A stretch of 17,715 nucleotides of DNA from CAZJOD01 sp964547525 (GCA_964547525.1 CAZJOD010000074.1:1-17715), one strand, 5' to 3'. Shown: positions 1 to 7,663, counted from the stretch's first letter. The notes: generated by a model not told the origin, from the sequence alone. Program-made: numbers and translations.

Positions 1-361
1 CATCATATTCTACTTTATCCGATCCGGGGTGAGAAACCCAATTTCCACCGGTTATGAACTGCCACTCAACACTGTTACGAAAAGCGTCACACATACCGCC
101 GTGGCAACCTGCTATTGCAGTTCCTTCGGATACCGCTTCACTTACATTTTGAACCTGTTTAGAAGTAATTTCCCCCATCGTCCAAACAGGTATTATTAAA
201 TGCAGGCTTTTTAACAGGTCAATATCCAAAAACGATTCCAATGTTTCGGATATGGTAACTTCAAACCCTTCTTTTACCAACATGGCTTTAAATAGTTCGG
301 AGACTTCCACCGGTTGATGGCCGGTCCATCCGCCTCGAACAATAAGAACTTGCTTAGACAT
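1..361 (-). CDS. ThuA-like domain protein (partial, C-terminus beyond window)
   Basis: About 120 codons are visible and the gene runs off the left edge. The N-terminus reads MSKQVLIVRGGWTGHQP, followed by VSELFKAMLVKEGFEV. Further on are LHLIIPVWTMGEIT, then IAGCHGGMCDAFR, EWQFITGG and SHPG. A GGWxGHxP start, a GCHGGM turn and a following W-Q-F-x-x-GG segment are typical of the ThuA/trehalose-utilisation family, which has a class-I glutamine amidotransferase-like fold. Family members usually sit in sugar-catabolism clusters and their exact reaction is poorly known. I see no signal peptide. The ATG at 359-361 is preceded by AAAGGAG at 371-377. The gene is divergent from the glutamine synthetase. 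Family assignment is firm; the substrate is unknown. Confidence 0.8.
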   Translation of the reverse strand, partial: MSKQVLIVRGGWTGHQPVEVSELFKAMLVKEGFEVTISETLESFLDIDLLKSLHLIIPVWTMGEITSKQVQNVSEAVSEGTAIAGCHGGMCDAFRNSVEWQFITGGNWVSHPGSDKVEYD

Positions 362-505
362 AATTTCTGTACTCCTTTCGTTTCGTCCCTTAAAGAACAA
401 TACCTTAGATTTTTTAACCGATATTCACCGCAATAGAGATTATAATATTAAACGCTCCGGTTTTCCGGCTTTTTTAGCGCTAATGCTTTATAATTCCTAA
501 TTTGT

Positions 506-534
506 ATCATACCACACACAAAGATTGTTTACAA
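506..534 (-). promoter_or_regulatory. Predicted promoter of the ThuA-like gene
   Basis: On the minus strand, TTGTAA (529-534) and TATGAT (506-511) are separated by 17 nt. Transcription would start near 499, leaving a 5' leader of about 138 nt before the ATG at 361. That leader carries a small compound hairpin at 453-479 (outer CGCT/AGCG, inner CCGG-AAAA-CCGG in the RNA). Its role is not evident. Confidence 0.5.
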
Positions 535-617
535 TATTTCACCTTATTGCTTAAGTATTCAAAAAGATCAGAAAAAAAGTAGAGATAAAAAAATTTTAAA
601 AAATTCTCTTAAACCAC

Positions 618-645
618 TTGCATTTTTCATTGAATTGAATATAAT
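618..645 (+). promoter_or_regulatory. Predicted promoter of glutamine synthetase gene
   Basis: TTGCAT (618-623) and a perfect TATAAT (640-645) are spaced by 16 nt. Transcription would begin near 652, giving a leader of about 178 nt before the ATG at 830. Nothing else in 362-829 looks coding. The interval holds the two divergent promoters, a terminator-like hairpin at 697-730 and a possible GAACT/AGTTC hairpin just upstream of the ribosome binding site. Confidence 0.6.
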
Positions 646-696
646 TTATATAAGAAAATTAAATACTTAAACAATGATGTTATAAAAATTGTCGAC

Positions 697-730
697 AAAG
701 GTGTCTTCTAAATGAAGTACACCTTTTTTT
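697..730 (+). terminator. Intrinsic terminator in the glutamine synthetase leader (possible attenuator)
   Basis: The arms AAAGGTGT (697-704) and ACACCTTT (719-726) pair. The stem continues inward with CTTC/GAAG around a TAAAT loop, with one bulged T at 718, and is followed by a run of seven T (724-730). It lies about 45 nt downstream of the predicted transcription start and 100 nt upstream of the coding sequence. It therefore cannot be the end of an upstream plus-strand gene in this window. Read in the opposite direction the hairpin lacks a T run. The alternative pairing GACA-AAGG-TGTC (695-705) would compete with the terminator stem. Confidence 0.65.
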
Positions 731-829
731 ATTAAAAAATTTATTAAATATAGATTAAATTAGTAAGGCTGATGAACTAGGAAACAGTTCGACGTTCAAC
801 CGGTTCTTATGTAATTAAAGGAGTTCAAA

Positions 830-2923
830 ATGGAAAAAATAACACAAATATTCGGGTCAAACGTATTTAATGAAGCTGTGATGAAAGAACGCTTGCCTAA
901 AGGCACATACCAAGCGTTGAAACAGACGGTGGAGCAAGGAAAAGAATTGGATTTGGCAACGGCTGAGGTAATAGCCGGAGCAATGAAAGATTGGGCCATA
1001 GAAAAAGGTGCCACACACTATACACATTGGTTCCAACCAATGACCGGCATAACAGCTGAAAAACACGATTCATTCATATCTCCCGTAAAAGACGGGAAAA
1101 TAATAATGGAGTTTTCAGGTAAAGAACTAATCAAAGGAGAACCTGACGCTTCATCATTCCCTTCAGGTGGTTTGAGAGCGACATTTGAGGCGCGCGGATA
1201 TACAGCGTGGGATTGTACATCTCCGGCGTTTATAAAAGACGGTTCTTTGTGTATACCCACAGCATTTTGTTCATACAGAGGCGAAGCTTTAGACAAGAAA
1301 ACACCTTTACTCCGCTCAATGGAAGCTCTATCAAAAGAAGCTGTAAAACTATTAAGGTTATTGGGTAACACAACTACCAATCGTGTTATTACCGAGGTAG
1401 GTCCTGAACAGGAATATTTTCTCATTGATAAAAAGATGTTCGATAAAAGAAGAGATCTTATATTTACAGGTAGAACACTATTCGGTGCAAGACCCTCAAA
1501 AGGCCAGGAATTAGAAGATCATTATTTCGGTTCACTGAAAGAGAGAATTTCCAACTTCATGAAAGATATAGATATGGAATTATGGAAACTCGGCATAGCC
1601 GCTAAAACAAAACATAATGAAGTAGCACCGGCTCAGCATGAATTAGCTCCTATTTTTAATACAACCAACATTGCTTCGGATCATAACCAATTAATCATGG
1701 ATATTATGAAAAAAACCGCGTTAAGGCATGGGTTGGTATGCCTGCTACATGAAAAGCCGTTTGCGGGTGTAAACGGTTCCGGCAAACACAATAACTGGTC
1801 CATATCTACCGATGACGGTCAAAAACTGTTAGACCCCGGGAAAACCCCTCATGAAAACGCACAGTTTTTAGTATTTCTTTGTGCTGTAATACAAGCTGTT
1901 AATACTTATCCTGAAATTTTGCGTCTTTCGGCGGCAAATCCCGGTAATGATCATCGTTTAGGATCCAATGAAGCGCCTCCCGCCATAATGTCTATATATT
2001 TAGGAGATCAGCTTACCAATATATTGATGAGTATGTCTAACGGAAAACAAGCAAAAACCGATGCGGGAGAAACAATTAAAATAGGAGTTTCTACATTACC
2101 GGTATTACCTAAAGATTCCACCGACCGTAACAGGACTTCTCCTTTCGCATTTACCGGAAACAAATTTGAATTTAGGATGGCACCCTCTTCAGCTTCTATA
2201 GCATGCCCGAACTATATTATAAATACTATTGTAGCAGAGTCGATTTCACAAATTACCGAAAGGCTGGAAAAAGCACCCGATCTTCGTATCGGTATACAAG
2301 AGTTGATTAAAGATATAATAAAAAATAACAAACGTATAATCTTCAACGGTAATAACTATTCGCAGGAATGGGTTCAAGAGGCTGAAAAGAGAGGTTTGCC
2401 CAACATAAAAAATATGGTTGACGCATGTAAAGCATTTGTTGATGAAAAAAATATTAAAGTATTTGAAAAACATAACGTTCTGTCCGCAGAAGAAATGCAC
2501 GCCAGATATGAGATACTTTTAGAAACATATTGTAAAACCATACGTATAGAAGCATTAACTTCGTTGGAAATGGTTAAGCGCCAAATACTTCCCGCTTGTA
2601 TGGATTTTTGCAAAAAACTTGCCGACACAATAGTCTCAATACGTCAAACAGGATTAAATGTCAGTACATCGGCGTATGAAAAGTTACTTACCAAAGCAAC
2701 ATCCTTATGTGATGAGCTCGATAAGAGTACCGAAGAATTGGAAAATTCGGTTTTGAATATAGATGCGGGATGTAAAGACTCTTTCGACTTAGGATGCGCT
2801 TACCGAGACAATGTTTTTGTAAATATGGCTAAGCTTCGCACAGTAGTTGATACACTTGAGACAATAGTCGACAAACAAATATGGCCTATGCCTACATACG
2901 GAGATATTTTATTCAACATTTGA
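830..2923 (+). CDS. glnN: Glutamine synthetase type III (GSIII)
   Basis: This enzyme makes glutamine from glutamate, ammonia and ATP in the cytoplasm, the main ammonia-assimilation step. At 697 aa it has the large-subunit size of GSIII rather than the 440-470 aa of GSI. Conserved blocks are visible: GPEQEYF at 191-197 (metal-binding glutamates), KHNEVAPAQHELAP at 261-274, GVNGSGKHNNWS at 313-324, NPGNDHRLGSNEAPPA at 370-385, and NRTSPFAFTGNKFEFRM at 434-450. The long C-terminal extension after residue 500 is characteristic of type III. The start is fixed by AAAGGAG at 817-823, six bases before the ATG. The gene is monocistronic. Its leader carries a promoter and an intrinsic terminator, suggesting control of read-through, and a structured repeat array follows the stop codon. 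No frameshift or missing motif was noticed. Confidence 0.97.
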   Translation: MEKITQIFGSNVFNEAVMKERLPKGTYQALKQTVEQGKELDLATAEVIAGAMKDWAIEKGATHYTHWFQPMTGITAEKHDSFISPVKDGKIIMEFSGKELIKGEPDASSFPSGGLRATFEARGYTAWDCTSPAFIKDGSLCIPTAFCSYRGEALDKKTPLLRSMEALSKEAVKLLRLLGNTTTNRVITEVGPEQEYFLIDKKMFDKRRDLIFTGRTLFGARPSKGQELEDHYFGSLKERISNFMKDIDMELWKLGIAAKTKHNEVAPAQHELAPIFNTTNIASDHNQLIMDIMKKTALRHGLVCLLHEKPFAGVNGSGKHNNWSISTDDGQKLLDPGKTPHENAQFLVFLCAVIQAVNTYPEILRLSAANPGNDHRLGSNEAPPAIMSIYLGDQLTNILMSMSNGKQAKTDAGETIKIGVSTLPVLPKDSTDRNRTSPFAFTGNKFEFRMAPSSASIACPNYIINTIVAESISQITERLEKAPDLRIGIQELIKDIIKNNKRIIFNGNNYSQEWVQEAEKRGLPNIKNMVDACKAFVDEKNIKVFEKHNVLSAEEMHARYEILLETYCKTIRIEALTSLEMVKRQILPACMDFCKKLADTIVSIRQTGLNVSTSAYEKLLTKATSLCDELDKSTEELENSVLNIDAGCKDSFDLGCAYRDNVFVNMAKLRTVVDTLETIVDKQIWPMPTYGDILFNI

Positions 2924-2932
2924 TAATATAAT

Positions 2933-3338
2933 AGGATAAATTTTTCAAAACTTGTTTTGAAAAATTTACGCCGGCCCATGGACGCTCGATGCGGCCTTGG
3001 GTCTTATATATAGGATAAACANNNNNNNNNNNNNNNNNNNNNNNNNNNNNNNNNNNNNNNNNNNNNNNNNNNNNNNNNNNNNNNNNNNNNNNNNNNNNNN
3101 NNNNNNNNNNNNNNNNNNNNNACGCTCGATGCGGCCTTGGGTCTTATATATAGGATAAACAAAGGATAAATTTTTGAACTTGTTTTGAAAAATTTACGCC
3201 GGCCCAAGGACGCTCGATGCGGCCTTGGGTCTTATATATAGGATAAACAAAGGTTAAATTTTTGAACTTGTTTTGAAAAATTTACGCCGGCCCATGGACG
3301 CTCGATGCGGCCTTGGGTCTTATATATAGGATAAACAA
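2933..3338. repeat. 88-bp tandem repeat array with paired hairpins, interrupted by an assembly gap
   Basis: The core ACGCTCGATGCGGCCTTGGG starts at 2982, 3122, 3210 and 3298. The last three are exactly 88 bp apart, and unit starts (AGGATAAA or AGGTTAAA) at 3163, 3251 and 3339 confirm the period. Each unit has an AT-rich inverted repeat, followed by a GC-rich inverted repeat and then TTATATATAGGATAAACAA. The AT-rich dyad is perfect in the first unit: 15-bp arms at 2937-2951 and 2954-2968. In the two later complete copies its left arm is 2 bp shorter. In the GC-rich hairpin (2973-3003, 3201-3231, 3289-3319) GGCCCAAGG pairs with CCTTGGGTC and an inner CGC-TCGAT-GCG continues the stem. Two visible copies have CCATGG instead of CCAAGG. 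No spacers separate units, and 88 is not a multiple of 3. The array occupies the space between convergent genes and may help terminate both. Confidence 0.9.
3022..3121. other. Assembly gap of exactly 100 N inside the repeat array
   Basis: Exactly 100 undetermined bases lie in the middle of the array. This is the usual placeholder for a gap of unknown length. The flanks are out of phase: the cores at 2982 and 3122 are 140 bp apart, whereas whole units would give a multiple of 88. The real missing length should be about 48 bp plus any number of 88-bp units, so the copy number is unknown. Confidence 0.95.
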
Positions 3339-3375
3339 AGGATAAATTTTTAAACAAAGTTTAAAAATTTATCCT
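3339..3375. terminator. Palindromic terminator between convergent genes
   Basis: The left arm AGGATAAATTTTTAAAC (3339-3355) and its exact reverse complement (3359-3375) flank the loop AAA: 17-bp arms with no mismatch. It overlaps the last two bases of the glycosidase reading frame, whose TAG stop occupies 3376-3374. Its left half matches the beginning of the 88-bp unit, so it forms the closing edge of the array. A symmetric hairpin between convergent genes is expected to work in both directions. The arms are AT-rich and there is no classic GC stem with a T run, so terminator function is inferred. Confidence 0.5.
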
Positions 3376-5245
3376 ATGACTTAACTATAGGAAATTCAGT
3401 TATTCTTAGATTTGTACAGCCGTATGGTATCAATTTAATTATCTTGATATCACCGCTTGGTTTTAGGTTTTGATCTATCTCATTACATGAACCGTTTGTA
3501 ATCCCCCATCCTTCAACTAACCTTGCATGAGCATAAACACATGAAGGAGCATTTGCCGGTGAGAACACCCCGGAAGATTCATATTCGAGTTCTTCATACG
3601 TCAAACCGTAATTTTTACCACTAAGATCAAGAGCATATCTCCATTCCGACGCGGGATAGAGTTCAAAATCACCATGAGGGAGTTGTTTCATAGGATCTTC
3701 TTCATGTATCCTTACAATTTTTTCAACTATAGGTAATGAGTATACCAAAGGCCCTTTGACAACCGACACCGTATTGTCCTTCGTTTTAATAATTTCAATA
3801 TCAGAGGGCAATACCAACTTTATATTGATAATTGAAGAACCGTTAATGTATACTTTTATATATCCGTCACAAATATTTTCGATATCACAATCCACACCGT
3901 ATACCAAAGGCTTCTTACATCGACCGGGTATATACAAGTAAACCGGAAACGACACATTGCCGGATGGGGTTATAGTTATGTTTATATCATCCCTAAATGG
4001 ATATTCGGTATCTACCGTCACCATTATGTTCACACCGTTAATTCGGTGAGAAAACCTGCACGGTGCATAAGATACTACGGCTAAACCGTTGTCATGGGTT
4101 TCCATCCATAAGTTTGCCGCATATTTAGGCCATCCCTGGCTTAAATTAGCCGTACAACATCCGAAATTAGGTTCCAAACCGAATATATTGGATTCCGGTC
4201 CGTTTGTGGTCCACGTTCTGTCGGTCTTTACACTACATTCGACTTGGTTTAACTGTTGATCGTATTGATGAGACCACATATCCGGTAAGAATGTAGCCGG
4301 TAACGTATTGAAAGTTAACTTTTCCAACCTGTCGGACAGTTCTCCTTTTCCAAACATTTCAATTAGAATTTCCAGTGAATACATATATTCTACTATGGCA
4401 CACAATTCGGTTCCTTGCACAGGGCTTTTTCCCGCAAGACACTCGTCTCCACTGAACGCACCTGTTACATATCCGTGGTATTCATCTAATCTGTCTATAG
4501 CAGTTGTTAAATTTTCCAGGAATTGTTTTTCACCTGTAAGTGCGTATGCTATACCGGTTGCTTTTATTGCCATGGCATTATTGACCACATGCTTGTCAAA
4601 ACTCCACCTTCTTTTTTCTGCGGGAGTTTCAAGATTAGGCGCATTATAAAAGTCATACCAGTTAAAACCTTGATCCATCAATCTACGGGCTAAAGCCGGC
4701 AGACGGTTATCTCCGGTTATCCTGTATACACCCATCAATGCCATAATACCTTCAAACCACCTGTATTGACCCCATTTGCACAAAGGTGATCTGTCTATTG
4801 CAATATCTAACGCTTTAAACAGTTTTAACAAGTAGCTTATACATTTTTTATTGCCTGTAGCTGTGTAATAGGTATAAACCACCTTTGATATTAATAAAAA
4901 AGCCCAAAGGTCATATTTGTTTTTATCTTCGGGTTCCATGTAAAACGGCCATCCGTCATCCTGCTGTTTTTCGAACAACAATTGCATTTTTACATCAATA
5001 TTGTTTCTAAACTCCAAGTCATCTAAAATATAAGCCAGAGGAATTACCCCGTCCAGCCAATACGGTGCTCTCTCCCAGCCGTCCGCATTGCCTCCGAACC
5101 ATTTGCTGTCCATTATATCCGGCCAAAAACGATCCAAATTACCACTTAATCCTTCTTTTTGAATGACAAGCTGACGATATAACCATCCTGCCGGTTTTAT
5201 AACTCCTACCGGCAGTTGTTTAAACTTGGATATAAAATTTAACAT
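3374..5245 (-). CDS. GH127-superfamily (DUF1680-type) glycoside hydrolase, beta-L-arabinofuranosidase-like
   Basis: This is a predicted retaining glycosidase of 623 aa with an N-terminal (alpha/alpha)6-barrel followed by beta-rich domains. The family signatures are GTELCAIVEYMYSLE at 278-292 and FGCCTANLSQGWPK at 361-374. In GH127 enzymes a Glu-x-Cys and a later Cys-Cys pair hold a zinc ion, and one Cys of the pair is the nucleophile. The matching residues here are E280, C282, C363 and C364; E268 is a candidate acid/base. W-rich barrel segments (WFGGNADGWERAPYWLDG at 49-66) agree. There is no signal peptide, so it is probably cytoplasmic and acts on imported oligosaccharides. The ATG at 5243-5245 has AGAGG at 5251-5255. 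It lies 52 nt downstream of the oxidoreductase gamma gene and may be read with it. The exact sugar specificity cannot be told, because related families (GH146 and others) share the fold. Confidence 0.82.
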   Translation of the reverse strand: MLNFISKFKQLPVGVIKPAGWLYRQLVIQKEGLSGNLDRFWPDIMDSKWFGGNADGWERAPYWLDGVIPLAYILDDLEFRNNIDVKMQLLFEKQQDDGWPFYMEPEDKNKYDLWAFLLISKVVYTYYTATGNKKCISYLLKLFKALDIAIDRSPLCKWGQYRWFEGIMALMGVYRITGDNRLPALARRLMDQGFNWYDFYNAPNLETPAEKRRWSFDKHVVNNAMAIKATGIAYALTGEKQFLENLTTAIDRLDEYHGYVTGAFSGDECLAGKSPVQGTELCAIVEYMYSLEILIEMFGKGELSDRLEKLTFNTLPATFLPDMWSHQYDQQLNQVECSVKTDRTWTTNGPESNIFGLEPNFGCCTANLSQGWPKYAANLWMETHDNGLAVVSYAPCRFSHRINGVNIMVTVDTEYPFRDDINITITPSGNVSFPVYLYIPGRCKKPLVYGVDCDIENICDGYIKVYINGSSIINIKLVLPSDIEIIKTKDNTVSVVKGPLVYSLPIVEKIVRIHEEDPMKQLPHGDFELYPASEWRYALDLSGKNYGLTYEELEYESSGVFSPANAPSCVYAHARLVEGWGITNGSCNEIDQNLKPSGDIKIIKLIPYGCTNLRITEFPIVKS

Positions 5246-5297
5246 ACATACCTCTATAACTTAATATTAATTTCACTGCAAAACTCATAACCTGTAA

Positions 5298-5831
5298 TTA
5301 ATATTGCATACCGGTTTTCAGTATTTCCATTTCTTTAGGTATAAGGTTATGATACTTTTCTTTTAAAACGTTTTTAAGTGCGGCTTCAATTGACTCAGGT
5401 TCAATTATACCTGTATGGGCAATAAGCTTGCCTAAAAGATATATGTTTGCAAAAGTGGTGTTTCCGGCCTCCATTGCCATTTCAGTGGCAGGTATTCTAT
5501 ATACCGCAACGTCGTCTCTTTTTATTTGTTTACTAACCAAAGAAGAGTCTACAATGATTACTCCGTTAGAACGTACAAATTTTTCAAACTTCTCTAAAGA
5601 AGGTGTGTTCATAGCTATTAACGCAGAAGCTGAATTTACTATAGGAGATCCCACTTGTCCGTCTGTTATGATGATATTACAATTTGCAGTTCCTCCCCTC
5701 ATCTCAGGTCCGTAAGACGGAAGCCAGGATACACTTTTATTCTCAAGCATGCCTGCATATGCCAACAGTCTTCCGGCGGATAAAATTCCTTGTCCTCCGA
5801 ATCCTGCAATAATAATTTGCTGTTCTTTCAT
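5298..5831 (-). CDS. 2-oxoacid:ferredoxin oxidoreductase, gamma subunit
   Basis: This is the gamma subunit of a four-subunit 2-oxoacid:acceptor oxidoreductase. It has 177 aa, the normal size. The N-terminal IIIAGFGGQGILSAGRLLAYAG is followed by SVSWLPSYGPEMRGGTANC and LIAMNTPSLEKF, all typical of the gamma/catalytic domain of pyruvate/ketoisovalerate oxidoreductases. It works with the beta, alpha and delta subunits encoded immediately upstream. The start ATG lies 3 nt after the beta stop codon, and its GGAGGTG ribosome site overlaps the end of the beta gene, so translation is probably coupled. It is the last clearly related gene of the operon. An AT-only 10-bp inverted repeat spans its stop codon region and the 52-nt spacer to the glycosidase. 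Confidence 0.9.
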   Translation of the reverse strand: MKEQQIIIAGFGGQGILSAGRLLAYAGMLENKSVSWLPSYGPEMRGGTANCNIIITDGQVGSPIVNSASALIAMNTPSLEKFEKFVRSNGVIIVDSSLVSKQIKRDDVAVYRIPATEMAMEAGNTTFANIYLLGKLIAHTGIIEPESIEAALKNVLKEKYHNLIPKEMEILKTGMQY

Positions 5832-5834
5832 ATG

Positions 5835-6581
5835 CTACACCTCCAGTTCCGCACCCCGGAAATTACCTAAGGGATAATAAGGAATCATATTGCTTTCTAT
5901 CCATTTTAAAGCATCCAAAGGACCTTTTCCCCAATTGGTTGGACAAGATGATAAAATTTCCACTATTGAGAAGCCGTATCCTTTTTGCTGTACTTGGAAG
6001 GCCTTTTTTATAGCTTTTTTAGTTCTATTTATATTTTTAATGTCATGAACCGAAGTTCTTTCAACAAATGCCGCTCCTTGCAATGTTGCCAACATCTCAC
6101 TTACTTTTATAGGATATCCTTGTAGCTCGGGTTTTCTACCGTAAGGAGAAGTAGTGGTAACCTGATCTAACAAAGTTGTAGGAGCCATCTGACCGGATGT
6201 CATACCGTATATGGCATTGTTTACGAATATCGTTGTTATTTTTTCACCACGTGCGGCAGCATGTATTATCTCGGAAGTTCCGATAGCCGCAAGGTCACCG
6301 TCTCCTTGATAAGTGAATACCATTTTATCGGGAAAAACTCTTTTAATTCCGGTAGCTACAGCCGGAGCTCTACCATGTGCTGCTTGCTGCATATCGCAAT
6401 TAAAATATAAATAATTATTATATGAACATCCTACAGGAGACACACCAATTGTTATCCCCTCAATTTTTAATTCATCTATGACCTCGGCTACCAATCTGTG
6501 TATAATACCATGGGTACAACCGGGGCAATAGTGCATTGAAACATCAACCAATGCATGTGGTTTATCAAATACTACAGCCAT
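5835..6581 (-). CDS. 2-oxoacid:ferredoxin oxidoreductase, beta (thiamine pyrophosphate) subunit
   Basis: This subunit carries the thiamine pyrophosphate site where the 2-oxoacid is decarboxylated. It has 248 aa. Visible motifs are HYCPGCTHG at 17-25, PVGCSYN at 49-55, GDGDLAAIGTSE at 93-104 (Mg-TPP motif start), and IFVNNAIYGMTSGQMAPTT at 118-136 (end of the TPP motif). These place it in the KorB/VorA/PorB family. The ATG at 6581 follows the alpha stop by 2 nt, with GGAGGG as ribosome site. Length and motifs are complete. The short beta chain and separate gamma and delta genes fit ketoisovalerate or 2-oxoglutarate oxidoreductases. Substrate choice between branched-chain 2-oxoacids and 2-oxoglutarate is not settled by the sequence. 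Confidence 0.92.
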   Translation of the reverse strand: MAVVFDKPHALVDVSMHYCPGCTHGIIHRLVAEVIDELKIEGITIGVSPVGCSYNNYLYFNCDMQQAAHGRAPAVATGIKRVFPDKMVFTYQGDGDLAAIGTSEIIHAAARGEKITTIFVNNAIYGMTSGQMAPTTLLDQVTTTSPYGRKPELQGYPIKVSEMLATLQGAAFVERTSVHDIKNINRTKKAIKKAFQVQQKGYGFSIVEILSSCPTNWGKGPLDALKWIESNMIPYYPLGNFRGAELEV

Positions 6582-6583
6582 TG

Positions 6584-7651
6584 TTACCCTCCTTGTTTTT
6601 CTAAAATATCTTTTATTTTATCCAATACTTCCTTTTCGGTGGGGATCATACCGCCGGTTCTCCCGTAAAAGTATACGGGCTTCCTACCGTTAACAGCCAA
6701 TCTTACATCCTCCACCATTTGTCCCGCACTCAATTCCACCGATAAAAACGCTTTCGTATGTTCTGCATTTCGAATAAAAGCTTCATCGGGAAACGGCCAT
6801 AAGCTTATTGGTCGGATCAGACCTACTTTTATTTTTGCATTAGCGGCTTCTTTGATTACATTTTTAATAATCCTGGCTACCGTACCATATGCGGTTACAA
6901 TTATATCGGCGTTTTCAGTATTGCATTCTTCAACACGTGTTTCGTTTTTAATGATTTTTTTATATTTTGCTTGTAATTTATTATTATGAGCTTCTAAAAC
7001 TTCAGGATCAATATATATCGAAGTAATGACATTATGCTCTCTTTTCATAGCTGTACCGTTGGTCGCCCAGGTTTTATCAGCATCAATTATATCTTCCTTA
7101 TCCTTAAACTCTACCGGTTCCATCATCTGTCCCAGGTTTCCGTCACCCATAATCATTACAAGAACTCTGTATTTATCTGCAATATTAAAAGCTTCCACAG
7201 TCATTTCATATAATTCCTGCAAGCTGCTCGGTGCCAGTACAACCATCTTATAGTCACCGTGTCCGCCGCCCTTTGTAGCTTGGAAATAATCGCCTTGTGC
7301 GGGTAATATTCCACCTAATCCCGGACCACAACGTACAATATTTGCTATGACCGCGGGAAGCTCCGCACACGCCATGTATGATATACCTTCTTGCTTTAGG
7401 CTGATTCCCGGGCTGGACGAAGATGTCAAAACCCTAGCTCCCGCTCCTGCGGCACCATATAACATATTGATGGCGGCAACTTCGCTTTCGGCTTGTACGA
7501 AGGCTCCTCCTATCAACGGTAATTCTTTTGCCATATAATGAGCTATATCCGATTGAGGAGTAATCGGATATCCGAAATAATGCTTACAACCCGCTCTAAT
7601 TGCAGCTTCTGCTAATACTTCATTACCTTTCATCAGAACTTTTTTTCCCAT
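6584..7651 (-). CDS. vorB: 2-oxoacid:ferredoxin oxidoreductase, alpha subunit (VorB-like)
   Basis: This is the alpha subunit, 355 aa, of a CoA-dependent 2-oxoacid:ferredoxin oxidoreductase. It contains GYPITPQSDIAHYM at 27-40, the QAESE segment at 53-57 and TSSSSPGISLKQEG at 76-89, then CGPGLGGILPAQGDYFQATKGGGHGD at 108-133. These are the conserved pyrimidine-binding-domain blocks of the KorA/VorB family. The GYPITPQ form and overall length best match subunits annotated as 3-methyl-2-oxobutanoate dehydrogenase VorB, but a 2-oxoglutarate enzyme is possible. In anaerobes such enzymes oxidise branched-chain 2-oxoacids to acyl-CoA plus reduced ferredoxin, or run in reverse for biosynthesis. The start ATG has GGAGGTGG a few bases upstream and lies 12 nt after the delta stop codon. 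Confidence 0.85.
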   Translation of the reverse strand: MGKKVLMKGNEVLAEAAIRAGCKHYFGYPITPQSDIAHYMAKELPLIGGAFVQAESEVAAINMLYGAAGAGARVLTSSSSPGISLKQEGISYMACAELPAVIANIVRCGPGLGGILPAQGDYFQATKGGGHGDYKMVVLAPSSLQELYEMTVEAFNIADKYRVLVMIMGDGNLGQMMEPVEFKDKEDIIDADKTWATNGTAMKREHNVITSIYIDPEVLEAHNNKLQAKYKKIIKNETRVEECNTENADIIVTAYGTVARIIKNVIKEAANAKIKVGLIRPISLWPFPDEAFIRNAEHTKAFLSVELSAGQMVEDVRLAVNGRKPVYFYGRTGGMIPTEKEVLDKIKDILEKQGG

Positions 7652-7663
7652 GTTGCCACCTCC

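Noticed and set aside
652..829. ANTAR-type antitermination RNA upstream of the glutamine synthetase
   Set aside because: That motif needs paired hairpins with six-base loops having A at position 1 and G at position 4. The terminator loop here is the five-base TAAAT and no matching partner hairpin was found.
3004..3207. Short minus-strand reading frame through the repeat and the N gap
   Set aside because: It contains undetermined bases, and the 88-bp period shifts frame with every copy, so it is not a repeat protein.
2933..3338. CRISPR array
   Set aside because: The repeat units abut directly without unique spacers, the unit is 88 bp, and no cas gene is present.
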